Below are positions 44,400 to 53,351 of a stretch of DNA of 64,000 nucleotides, piece after piece. The stretch lies in assembly GCA_900095095.1 (NCBI GenBank), contig FMBT01000323.1:310001-374000 (forward strand), in the 5' to 3' direction. A program made the translations under genes and the position numbers. Below the pieces are notes generated by a model. That model ran no database searches and was not told the DNA's origin. It saw only the letters and a list, made by a program, of their open reading frames with translations. Source of the stretch: Fragilariopsis cylindrus CCMP1102. Its lineage: Eukaryota > Bacillariophyta > Bacillariophyceae > Bacillariales > Bacillariaceae. Numbering within the stretch: the stretch's first letter is position 1; each line of letters begins with the position of its first letter.

Positions 44400-45889
44400 C
44401 CTTTTCTTCCTTCGTTTTTTTTTATGTACACTTGAATCTGTGTGTGAAGTTTTTTTTGTGATTGTATATATATATTTGGTGTGGGAGATTATTATGGTTA
44501 ATTTTGGTAGCATACATACGAGATGTGTGGCCGTGATGAAATACCCTATTTTGATCATAAGTTCTCGACGCGTGCATAGTGATTACGCCGGTATAATAAT
44601 ACATAAATTTATTGATATTGTGCATTATGAGCGGAGAATTATTCCATTCTGCTTGTGCATTTTTTTTGTACGTGCAATCATGAGCGGGAGAATTATGCAT
44701 TCCATTCTGCTTATGCATTTTTTGCATGTTCAACCATCAATTATGAGTGGAGATGTTTTTTCGTTTCGTTCGAAAAGACGATTAAGTAGGTCCTAAGTGA
44801 CTCATTCATCAATCTAATCCCTTAATCATGATATTGGTGTGAATGATATGTCCAGTTGCTCGATCATATTTAGGGTTTTTTACTGGAGAACTGATCAGAG
44901 TTGAAGTTATCGCATTCTCTCTTGATGAGTGAGTCGACGCAGGGCTCGAGTAAAAAGTGAATAATGTTGTTTAATATGATCTGACAACAGGAAAGGAAAT
45001 TGAGTCGCGTTTTTCGCGTCGTGGTAGTCGCTTGGTCGTAGCCAAAATCCGTATTTGTGGCTTCACATAACCTACTTCCGGACCAAACCTGTTCAATAAT
45101 AGCTCGGATAGTAAAGCAGTCGTACAATTGTATCACGAAAATATCAATCAAAAACATATACGTTTAGCTTCAACAGGTCTAATTAGGAAGGGAAATGTGT
45201 CCTTCAACGGCACGGGGAAGGAGAGTTTAGTCAATAGCCGTTGTAGTCGTAGTAGTCTTGGTTAGCTGCGTCATCGTATAAAGGGAAAAATAATTGAAGA
45301 AGGGGGGCACGTTGAAGGAGATAACAGTTAACAGCTGTTGTGTTCGAAGTAGTCTTGGTTCGCTGCGTCATCGTAAGGGCTGGGCTATTAAACACTCATT
45401 TTTAGAATCAGGAAAAAACAAAGAATTCCAACTGCAAGTATTTGTAGTCACGTCCTAGCAAGCTTTTATATATATTGTTATTATAATAGAATATTACAAT
45501 ATAATATATATATTCCCCCTGCCCCTAACGTCAGCTCGAGATTCTCAAATTTGCTAACTGACATTTTGGGACTTAAAAATACGTCAAATTGGTAGAACAA
45601 CAGATCGAACATCAATCGGTCGATCGATCAAATGAAAATAGTCCAATGATGTCTAGATGATATAAGAGAATAATGGAGGTGCGGCTGTTATCTATTTTGT
45701 GGGAGTCATTTGTACAACATACGCATGCTATTTTTCCTCTTAAAAATACACGTCAAACATACCCGTTGATTATGGATCCACTTTTAAAGCTCTAGTAATA
45801 AAACAGATTATAAAAACATTTATTAGTATAACAATAATATACTCTAATGCGTATTTAGCTCATACTCTATAATTTGATTTGTAGTCCTC
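44400..45889. other. Spacer with short tandem duplications, promoter of the surface-protein gene
   Basis: At 44625-44755 a block with ATGAGCGG.AGAATTAT and CATTCTGCTT.TGCATTTTTT is duplicated, with a third partial copy. At about 45225-45390 a block with GTAGTCTTGGTT.GCTGCGTCATCGTA is duplicated about 118 bp apart. No gene is supported here. Confidence 0.4.
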
Positions 45890-46195
45890 CTCCCTTATGC
45901 GCCTCTTCTGGCGATTCGAAATTTGCAATACAACCCCACAGAATTTTTCCCAAATAACCAAATTCCGCTGAAACTGTTCATCCGTATTAACTGGATCGAG
46001 AGTTAAATATCGGCAGCAGTTCGTTTTTAGATTCGATTGACTAAGTTGCTCTTCTTCACGAGCTACGTAACGTAGTCCCTATCAAGATTCAACTTCTCTA
46101 CGATGGGTACTAAGATACAGTTTACGCAGATCTATTCATTCTTCTTCTTCTACTACTTCTTCTAACCGTCCACAAAGCGAGCCACGTATCCCCCA
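45890..46195 (-). pseudogene. Coding relic downstream of ORC3, unrecognised
   Basis: One minus frame over about 300 bp reads as protein. It includes IDLRKLYLSTHRREVES, GLRYVAREEEQLSQSNLK and CRYLTLDPVNTDEQF, then ends with RNLVIWEKFCGVVLQISN and a basic tail before a TGA. Stops after EEEE (TGA) and after REVES (TGA TAG) break it, and no start codon is in place. Composition (balanced, no homopolymers) is unlike the surrounding spacer. It could be the tail of a lost gene or a spliced exon. No family was recognised. Confidence 0.3.
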
Positions 46196-46212
46196 CACGG
46201 GCTATATCTTTT

Positions 46213-49200
46213 TCAACACCATACCACGGCAACCTTTTCATACGTGATCACTTCATTTTGTTGCTTTCCGCGTTGTTGTTGTTTCCACGTCGTTGTGGTG
46301 GGTTTCTTCCTAGGTCGGATTAATCCACATTTACGTAAAGTCCAAACCCCTATAGCAAAATCTTCCACGGTACCACCAAATGTATTGTACCAATCATCTC
46401 GATCAACTGACAATCGTCCCTCTAATAGTTCGTATAGTTGTCGCGATCCATATGGTAAGTTATCTAATATCCTTCGTCGGAAATTAATCGGCCGTCCATC
46501 ATTTACATTATTATTGTTAGGGTTGTTGTGAGTATTCCTCGTTTCTTCTTCTTCTTCTACCAGAGGTAGTGGTGGTGGTGTCATTATCGGCATCGGCATG
46601 AGAGGATTGATTTCAATCCAACGACGGGTCCAAAATTCAACTCGTTCTAATACAAGATGATTGATTTTTAATATTGTTTCTGTTATCCCCCTACGAATCT
46701 TCTTCTCGTTTCTAATACTACTAGTTATAATAACTGTACTATTATTAGTACGGTTTTTTTCTTCGTCTTCTTTGTCATCGTTTTTGTTAGTATTGTTGTT
46801 GCTAGTATTCGTCGTTGTCCTCCTCAAGGCCTCAACGAATACAATCATTTGTCGTACTATTGTAATAAGTTCATGTCGCTTTTGTTGATCAATTCCATTC
46901 ATTTTTCTACTACTACTACTACTACTACTACTTCTATTACTAGGACTATTATTATTTTTGGTCGTCTTCTCCTTATCACCACCTACTATGATTCCTCTTT
47001 GCAAATATCGTCGAAGTGTCCTTTCAACATGATCTTGATCATCATCTTGATCATCCTCATTATTCTCGTTTTCGTTTTCGTTTTCGTTATTGATATTCGT
47101 TTCATTAAATGTAGTAGCGGCAGTAGCAGCAGTGGTAGTAGTTTTTGCAGTAGTAGTAGTAGTAGTAGTAGTAGCTACTGCTGCAGCTCCTGCCTCACTA
47201 CTACTACTACCAATAATGATGCTGTCATCGTCGTCGTTGGTGGTGGTAGTGGGATGTGTTTTTTCCACCATCATGGGAACGTCTTCTTCGTCTCTTTCTT
47301 CTTCTCCTTCTTCTTCTTCTTGAGTTGTAACGTCAACTACGTCTACGTCAACGTCTACGTCTACTTCTATTTGTTTATAAACATCTGCCAATTGTTCTAA
47401 CGTCCAACTATATTGTTGTTGATATTGTTGATGTCCTGACGATGATAATAGAACACCTACCTCATTTCCATGTTCATTTTCATTCTCAGTTGACGTTGTT
47501 GTTGTTGTCGATGTGGTTGTGAGTGAAAGAATATGTAAGGGTAATAATGAACAGGAAATTTTCCACCAAAATTGTAAACATCCATTATGATTATTCTTAC
47601 TACTTTTTTTCGACTTTGATTTTAATAAATTATAACAATATAATAATGAATTGCATTTATCATTTAATGACATACCCTCCTGATTGTTACTACTACAAGA
47701 TGATAAAAGTTTTTGTGCATTATGATAAGAACAAAACCATGCGACAAATTCTGGTTGATATATATTCACATTATCAGTACCAATCATATTGTATAATAAT
47801 GATGATGTAGATGATAAGGATGTTGATGTTGATAATGATAAATGTTTTTGATCATCATTCTGTTGTTGATGTTGTTGATGTTGTCGATGTTGTTGTTGTT
47901 GCTGTTTCTGTTGTACTGAATTAGTTGGATTTGAGCTTGAGTTTAAGTCTGAATTTGTTTTAGGATTTGTATTTCTATTTGTATCATTTACATCTAAGTC
48001 TAATGATGAATTTGAATTTGAGTTATATAATGTATTCCATACAAATGAACCTTTATAGATAAAAAAATTCGATATCATATATAGTTTTAATTTTTGACTA
48101 AATGTTGTACATGATATGGTACCACCTAATGTATCTTGACATAAGCGTAACATAACTGAATTTGTTGCTGTTGCTGAAGAAGAGATTGCTGAATTTGCAT
48201 TTGAATTTGTGGATGATGTTGCTGATGGCACTACTAATAATGGCATTGGTGTATCTTTCATTTCATTTAAAAAGTATTGACACCAAATAGCTGTACCCAT
48301 ATTAGTATTTGGTGATGGCACTACTGCGCATGAATTTGAATATGAGGACTGTGGAATTTGACATCGTATTGTACGTATACCAAATCTTCCACCATTCTCA
48401 TTATAATTGGATGGATTTAATAATATATTATTGGATTGGAGATCATATTTCGAACCAATGGAATTTAAGACAATTAAACTAATAGGTATACCATAGTTCG
48501 TTCTCCATTCGATTACTGTTTCTAATAATTGTTGTTGTACTATATTTTGATTACTCACACCACTGCCACCGTCTTGACTATGAATAACTCTTGGATCTTC
48601 TATTAATAATATTAAATTTCCATGTTGTTGTTGTTGACTTTTATTACGACCACGTTCCTGACGTTTGCGTTTGTGTTTGTTACTATTGGTTGAGTCGTTG
48701 TCGTTGTCGTTGGTGTTGGCGTCGTCGTCCTCATTCTTCTTTTCTGTTGATGCTGTTGTTGTTGCTGCTGGTTCATTGTTATCGTCATTATTGTTATCAT
48801 TGTCGTCATACAGATATTTTAAATAGTCTAATATAAAATATTGTATACTTTGTTGTCTTTTACTTGCTGTTCCCTTCAATGCAATACCTTTCCGATCCAC
48901 TAAATGCTCGTAATGCTTACGTTTTGATACATTATAGGAATGTTTTTTTGTGTATGCAGCTGAAGAATCAACATTTGAATAATGAAATTGTTCAGTATCA
49001 TCATCAAACTCATCCATCTTTGGTATAATATGTGTATTCTCAAAATGATTTATTAATGCATCCCATATTAGTTGTAACGTTTCTGTCCAACTTGATAACA
49101 ATCTTGGTATATATAAACATATAGTATCTGTATTATTTGTATTATTATTGACACTATTCTCATTAATATTACTTTCATTCCCATTCCCATTTTCATTATT

Positions 49201-49863
49201 AGAATTTTGAAAATTCAATTCATTCCAGATAGTATGACAGATTTGTAATCGATCATTTAGACAATTTGATATTAATGACGATGATAGTATAAATAGTGGT
49301 AAGATTTCAAATGGATATTGTATTGACGACGTTGACGTTGATTTATTTGATGTATTTGTATTTGATGTTGACGTTGACTTATTTGACGTTGACTTATACG
49401 TTGACTTATTCGACTTGGGTAAACCAAATAAATCTTGACAATATTCCCATTCGTCGTCGTCGTCACTGTCATCGTCATCATCGCCTTTTTTGTCTCTATC
49501 ATCATCAGCATCATCATCATCAGAAGCGTCATCACCGTCACCACCATTGTCACCATCAACGTCACCATGATGACATCGTAATGTATTGATTATATAACGA
49601 CAGGTTGGTTGTACACATTTTTGAAATGTTTTTTGGACCGAGTGTTCAAAATGTTCATTCCAATATCGGATTGCTTCATTTCGTAATCGTATTTCCGATG
49701 TTTTGGTTGAGGTTATTATTCGATCCTCATAGGCTTTTTTGGATGGTGTTGGACAGGAATCATTTTTTAATAATTGACACCATGATGGTAATGCATTTGT
49801 CTGCTGCTGCTGCTGCTGCTGCTGATCTTGGTGGTGTTGATTATTATTGTTATTTTTGTTCAT
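46213..49863 (-). CDS. ORC3: Origin recognition complex subunit 3 (ORC3)
   Basis: A single 1216-residue frame from ATG 49863. ORC3 is part of the ORC2-3-5 core that loads the MCM helicase at replication origins in the nucleus. The match rests on the family pattern: an N-terminal block with RNEAIRYWNEHFEHSVQKTF, an AAA-like part with LILLIEDPRVI and a second strand PISLIVLNSIGS, the helical block CQDTLGGTISCTTFSQKLK followed by YMISNFFIYKGSFVW, and above all the C-terminal winged helix (RQLYELLEGRLSVDRDDWYN, FAIGVWTLRKCGLIRPRKK) ending in VAVVWC, like the WGGC end of animal ORC3. The usual length is about 700; the excess comes from Asp, Gln, Asn and Thr-rich insertions between conserved blocks. 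It is intact over 3.6 kb. Confidence 0.8.
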   Translation of the reverse strand: MNKNNNNNQHHQDQQQQQQQQTNALPSWCQLLKNDSCPTPSKKAYEDRIITSTKTSEIRLRNEAIRYWNEHFEHSVQKTFQKCVQPTCRYIINTLRCHHGDVDGDNGGDGDDASDDDDADDDRDKKGDDDDDSDDDDEWEYCQDLFGLPKSNKSTYKSTSNKSTSTSNTNTSNKSTSTSSIQYPFEILPLFILSSSLISNCLNDRLQICHTIWNELNFQNSNNENGNGNESNINENSVNNNTNNTDTICLYIPRLLSSWTETLQLIWDALINHFENTHIIPKMDEFDDDTEQFHYSNVDSSAAYTKKHSYNVSKRKHYEHLVDRKGIALKGTASKRQQSIQYFILDYLKYLYDDNDNNNDDNNEPAATTTASTEKKNEDDDANTNDNDNDSTNSNKHKRKRQERGRNKSQQQQHGNLILLIEDPRVIHSQDGGSGVSNQNIVQQQLLETVIEWRTNYGIPISLIVLNSIGSKYDLQSNNILLNPSNYNENGGRFGIRTIRCQIPQSSYSNSCAVVPSPNTNMGTAIWCQYFLNEMKDTPMPLLVVPSATSSTNSNANSAISSSATATNSVMLRLCQDTLGGTISCTTFSQKLKLYMISNFFIYKGSFVWNTLYNSNSNSSLDLDVNDTNRNTNPKTNSDLNSSSNPTNSVQQKQQQQQHRQHQQHQQQNDDQKHLSLSTSTSLSSTSSLLYNMIGTDNVNIYQPEFVAWFCSYHNAQKLLSSCSSNNQEGMSLNDKCNSLLYCYNLLKSKSKKSSKNNHNGCLQFWWKISCSLLPLHILSLTTTSTTTTTSTENENEHGNEVGVLLSSSGHQQYQQQYSWTLEQLADVYKQIEVDVDVDVDVVDVTTQEEEEGEEERDEEDVPMMVEKTHPTTTTNDDDDSIIIGSSSSEAGAAAVATTTTTTTTAKTTTTAATAATTFNETNINNENENENENNEDDQDDDQDHVERTLRRYLQRGIIVGGDKEKTTKNNNSPSNRSSSSSSSSRKMNGIDQQKRHELITIVRQMIVFVEALRRTTTNTSNNNTNKNDDKEDEEKNRTNNSTVIITSSIRNEKKIRRGITETILKINHLVLERVEFWTRRWIEINPLMPMPIMTPPPLPLVEEEEETRNTHNNPNNNNVNDGRPINFRRRILDNLPYGSRQLYELLEGRLSVDRDDWYNTFGGTVEDFAIGVWTLRKCGLIRPRKKPTTTTWKQQQRGKQQNEVITYEKVAVVWC

Positions 49864-50751
49864 ACTCTTATATTATTATTATTGTTTTTATTTTGTTTCG
49901 TCAATCGTCAATCGTCGATCGTCTTCAGTTACGCTACGCTACGCAGAGTGAGTGAATATTTTGTTTTGATCTGCCTTTTGATTTTGTTTTTGCTTGTTGT
50001 TGTTGTTTGCTACCAGGTGACTTGCTCCCTCTCTCCCCTCTCTCTATTTACTGTACTACAAATATAATGTAATGTAGTAACTGACGTTTAGCACTAACAG
50101 TAGCATCTATTTATTTCGTCGAAAACAAGAGGACAAGACAAATGATTTGTCATTGTTGTTTGTGGTGGTTGCTTCTTGTTTGTTGTTGGTTGTGAAAAAA
50201 AGAGAAATCCACACACACAAGAATGAAGGAATCTTTTCACTACAGTATGTACGTCAACCTCTCGCTCGCAGTCATGATGTGTTTTCCAGGGGGTAATAAT
50301 TGAAATTATTACCCCTGATGTTGTCGGCCTCTGGTAAGTTAGTGTAAGTATGATAAAAGGAGATCTCAAGCGCGCGATTAGATCATTGTAATTATTATAA
50401 CGCGCTCACAAAGTACAACAAGTAGTACATTACGAAAAAAATTATCAAACATGTTACAGTACCGGTAGGAAGTTTCAATCCTACATTATATACGAGAACA
50501 TGATGTACAAGTAAGAATCGCACGACCAATTTTTTTACCGGTTAGTCGGCAATGCGCTATGCCACTCGTTGTAACGTACTTCTACTGGTTAGCCAGCTTT
50601 GATCGAACCGGTTAACAAATATATGTTGAATCCATCACCGATACTCTAACCAATACAACAGTCAAGAAAATGATTTCACCTTTTCCCAAAATCAAAAATA
50701 ACAGATAACAAATCTATCAATCAATCAAACAATCAATCAAACAAACAAAAG
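49864..50751. other. Spacer between divergent genes, with a perfect hairpin
   Basis: Lies between the starts of ORC3 (-) and the secreted Cys-rich gene (+). It includes a 12-bp inverted repeat at 50290-50315 and AATCA repeats just before the ATG at 50752 (50716-50748). A tRNA-like stretch around 50530-50600 does not fold properly and was rejected. Confidence 0.45.
50290..50315. repeat. Perfect 12-bp inverted repeat with a 2-nt loop
   Basis: GGGGTAATAATT, then GA, then AATTATTACCCC. It is placed between two divergent promoters, so it could be a protein-binding palindrome or an RNA hairpin. No family is known to me. Confidence 0.6.
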
Positions 50752-51393
50752 ATGAAATTATCCACCACATTCCTAGCTTTATTTGCTGCTGTTATTGCAG
50801 CGTGTACCATGATGGACCAAGCCGATGCTCGCGTTGGGGGAGATCGCGATCTCAATGGTTGGCATGAGAAGTATACCCTATACTTTGCCAACAGTTGTAA
50901 CACTGATGTCAAAGTACAGATCAACTTTGACCGAGAGCAAACAATAGTAGCAGATAGCTGCCAGGTCTTCCAAAGTGGTCGTCAATACGAAGGCCCAGTC
51001 ACTTATACCGAATTGGATATTGATGACGGAGCTAAAACACAGATTGTTTTGTGTGAGTCTTATGACACCAACCTCTGCAACTTAGATGGTATGCCTGAAA
51101 ATGCTTGCGTCATTAAAGTTGACACTTGTCCCAAAAAACCACCGGTTCGAACTCCTACCCCGACTAAATCTCCAACGAGTCCACCTTCTCCTGGAAGACA
51201 ATGTGGTCGTAAATGAAACAACCGTTACGAATGTGGAAATAAAGACGGGATGGTAGACAAAGGGTTTCCATATTGTGGTGCTGCATGCACATATAATCGT
51301 TGTCAACCTTTCTTCCAAGAATGCAACAGTGACTCTGATTGTGATCCAAATAAGACTGTTTGTGGAGAGCAAGGATTTTGTGTTGGAAAGTAA
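50752..51393 (+). CDS. Secreted Cys-rich protein with one in-frame TGA
   Basis: ATG 50752 opens a signal peptide (STTFLALFAAVIAACTM), then a domain of about 110 residues with six Cys (NSCNTDVKVQINFD, LCESYDTNLCN, DTCPKK), a Pro/Thr linker (TPTPTKSPTSPPSP) and QCGRK. A TGA at 51214-51216 ends the standard frame at 154 residues. The very same frame then continues for 58 codons to TAA 51391-51393, encoding a second module with eight Cys (YECGN, FPYCGAAC, CDPNKTVCGEQGFC). The module has an odd Cys count (nine with QCGRK) unless the TGA stands for Cys or selenocysteine. Possible readings are recent nonsense mutation, readthrough, or selenocysteine. No function is known; the style fits an extracellular protein. 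Confidence 0.65.
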
Positions 51394-52269
51394 TCATATA
51401 AAGACCAATTAGAATAAAATTATTAACCAGAAGGAAGAGAGTTTATGTACCTTAATAGGATCTCATAGGTTCTCATAGTTTTTATAGTAGATGTACAGTA
51501 CCAACTGTAATAATTCTTTTGTTCTTTGCACAAGTTTCAGAACTCAATGATTCCGTGAGATAATACAAAAAAGATGCTACCCACCCGTGCAGCATGGTGG
51601 ATTTCATAGTAAATAATAATCAAAACCATCCATGATAGTTGATTGTAAAGTTGATTATTATTGCCTCAACCCATGTTATTTGGAGTTGAAAATGAAAAAT
51701 CCAACCCAAAATCATGAAAAATTCTACTCAATACCATGGAAATGTGGGTCTGAAACCAACAAAAAAATAGTCCACTGTACTGATGAACAAATGACGCTTA
51801 TAAGAACTATGTATTTCAGAAACTTTGTAAGACAGGACGTGAAATTCCAATTACAACCATATTTTTTGTCAACACCACAGAAAAAAAAGAGGTGCAAATG
51901 CGCACCTCACGGGCTAAGAGCACGAGCCAGTGCCAAAAGGAAACTTTAAGGAAAGGGACAGCTGGCGTGCCATCCAGTCTCAAGATTTGAACTGTGAAAT
52001 AAGACCAGTCTCAAGTTTTAAACGGTGAAATATTCGTGTCTCAACGAAAATTAGCGATACTTAACAGTACAGAAGGAGTGGTGCAAACGAAAACTCCTGG
52101 AAATATTTCAAGTAAAAGGGATAGGAGATGCAGTTCGAACACGTAAAATCGAACAAAAACAGCGAAAAATCAACCTAAGTTCCTTGGAATGAATAACGAA
52201 AAGCACACCTATCATAAAACTCAGATCGAAACAAGCAAAAAGCCTTTGTTATTTCATCAAATCAACACC
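51394..52269. other. 3' flank of the Cys-rich gene and upstream region of the next
   Basis: AT-rich. If the TGA in the preceding gene were selenocysteine, a SECIS element should lie here; an ATGA at 51547 is followed by a GTGAG and an A-run but no convincing stem was found by eye. No gene was seen. Confidence 0.35.
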
Positions 52270-52668
52270 ATGCCTCCGAAAAAACGCAAGGCAGCAACTG
52301 CAAGTAAAAGTGATGGTACTCATACGATGTGGCTCTTGATTTATGCAAGTAAAGGTTGCAGAGGGGGTCCCCAAGAGGAAAGAGAGGAGGTTCTTTACTC
52401 GACGAGGGAGAAGGCTATTTCTGGACTTCCGAATCTCATGGATAAGTTTGCAAACATTGGAAATGATTGGAGGGATGGGTTAAAAGGATTTGGACGAGAA
52501 GAAGCGGATCCGTATTTGGGTTTTAAATATTTCGGTATAACGGCGAGGAGGAACAAAGATGGAGGAATATTGTTATCCAACGCTCACAAAGATGGTGCTA
52601 GGCCTCCCATAACAGTGAGCATAAAACGTATGCTAGTGGATCCACCAGACTCAGAGGTTGGAAGGTGA
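52270..52668 (+). CDS. Small basic protein of unknown function
   Basis: A 132-residue frame from ATG 52270, which has good context (AACACCATGCC) compared with an in-frame ATG at 52189. It opens with PPKKRKAATASK, a classical nuclear localisation-like patch, then WLLIYASKGCRGGPQEEREE, LYSTREKAISGL, YLGFKYFGITARR and a tail with KDGARPPITVSIKRML. The folded part looks like one small alpha/beta unit. No family was recognised. No intron is needed. Confidence 0.55.
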   Translation: MPPKKRKAATASKSDGTHTMWLLIYASKGCRGGPQEEREEVLYSTREKAISGLPNLMDKFANIGNDWRDGLKGFGREEADPYLGFKYFGITARRNKDGGILLSNAHKDGARPPITVSIKRMLVDPPDSEVGR

Positions 52669-53351
52669 TTGTTCACTGACAAGAAGCTACTTTATCTTGT
52701 ACTCATCTTTTGAAGTAAAAGCACAGCTCGACTTTGTTTCAGAAACAATATTTTATATGCAATATATCTTCTCATTACTGTTTTTAGACCAACGCTACCT
52801 ACTTTTTTATGCGATTTTACGCAATTCATTTATTTATTCTCCTGGAGAAATGGATCATTTTCTTAACTAGTAGAATTCATATCATTTTAGTTTACAGATA
52901 AAATTATTAATGGAGACAATCAATCATTCAATTACTGTCGCAAAAAAAATAGTTCGCAAAATTCGGCTTTTAACTGTTGTTCTTGATGGAAGCCAAGACT
53001 ATTAACTAGTTATTGCATGCACGTCTTGAATTCCTTGTTATTATTTTCATTATTGGTAGTAATCGCTTCAAGTAGTTACGATACGACAACGATCGATAAT
53101 GCAAGGCGTAACAGGCACTTTCCACAAGTAAGACGTATTTACTATATTATGTCGTAACTTTTTGATTCGAAGTGTAATCAATTCAGCAAAGTCAGTGTCT
53201 GCTTACGGTGGAATGTAAGATGACACACACGAATAGGATCGACGAATATTTTCATCATATCGCACACTTGCTCCAATTTTGCGATCGGTAAAGACCTTCT
53301 TGTGCGAAGGCTGTGCGTGCGGTCCATTGATTTTATAGCAATCTCTAATAG
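52669..53351. other. Spacer between convergent genes
   Basis: AT-rich spacer, no gene seen. A short minus-strand open stretch beyond 53352 would need a 36-bp intron to join the upstream exon and was rejected. Confidence 0.4.

Noticed and set aside
44870-45157. 95-codon minus-strand frame
   Set aside because: There is no family, no clear start context, and composition is not distinct from spacer.
50530-50600. tRNA-like or SINE-like stretch on the minus strand with an A-box-like TGGCATAGCGC
   Set aside because: The anticodon arm has no 7-nt loop, no acceptor pairing was found and the B box is poor.
51632-51949. 105-codon plus-strand frame with a basic tail
   Set aside because: The frame is short, Asn/Lys-rich as expected from AT-rich DNA, and has no recognisable motif.
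53205-53345. Extra exon after the membrane-protein gene via a 36-bp intron
   Set aside because: The intron would be shorter than any other here, and reading on without it ends naturally in CDTPEGNQCYYPYY and a stop at 53352.
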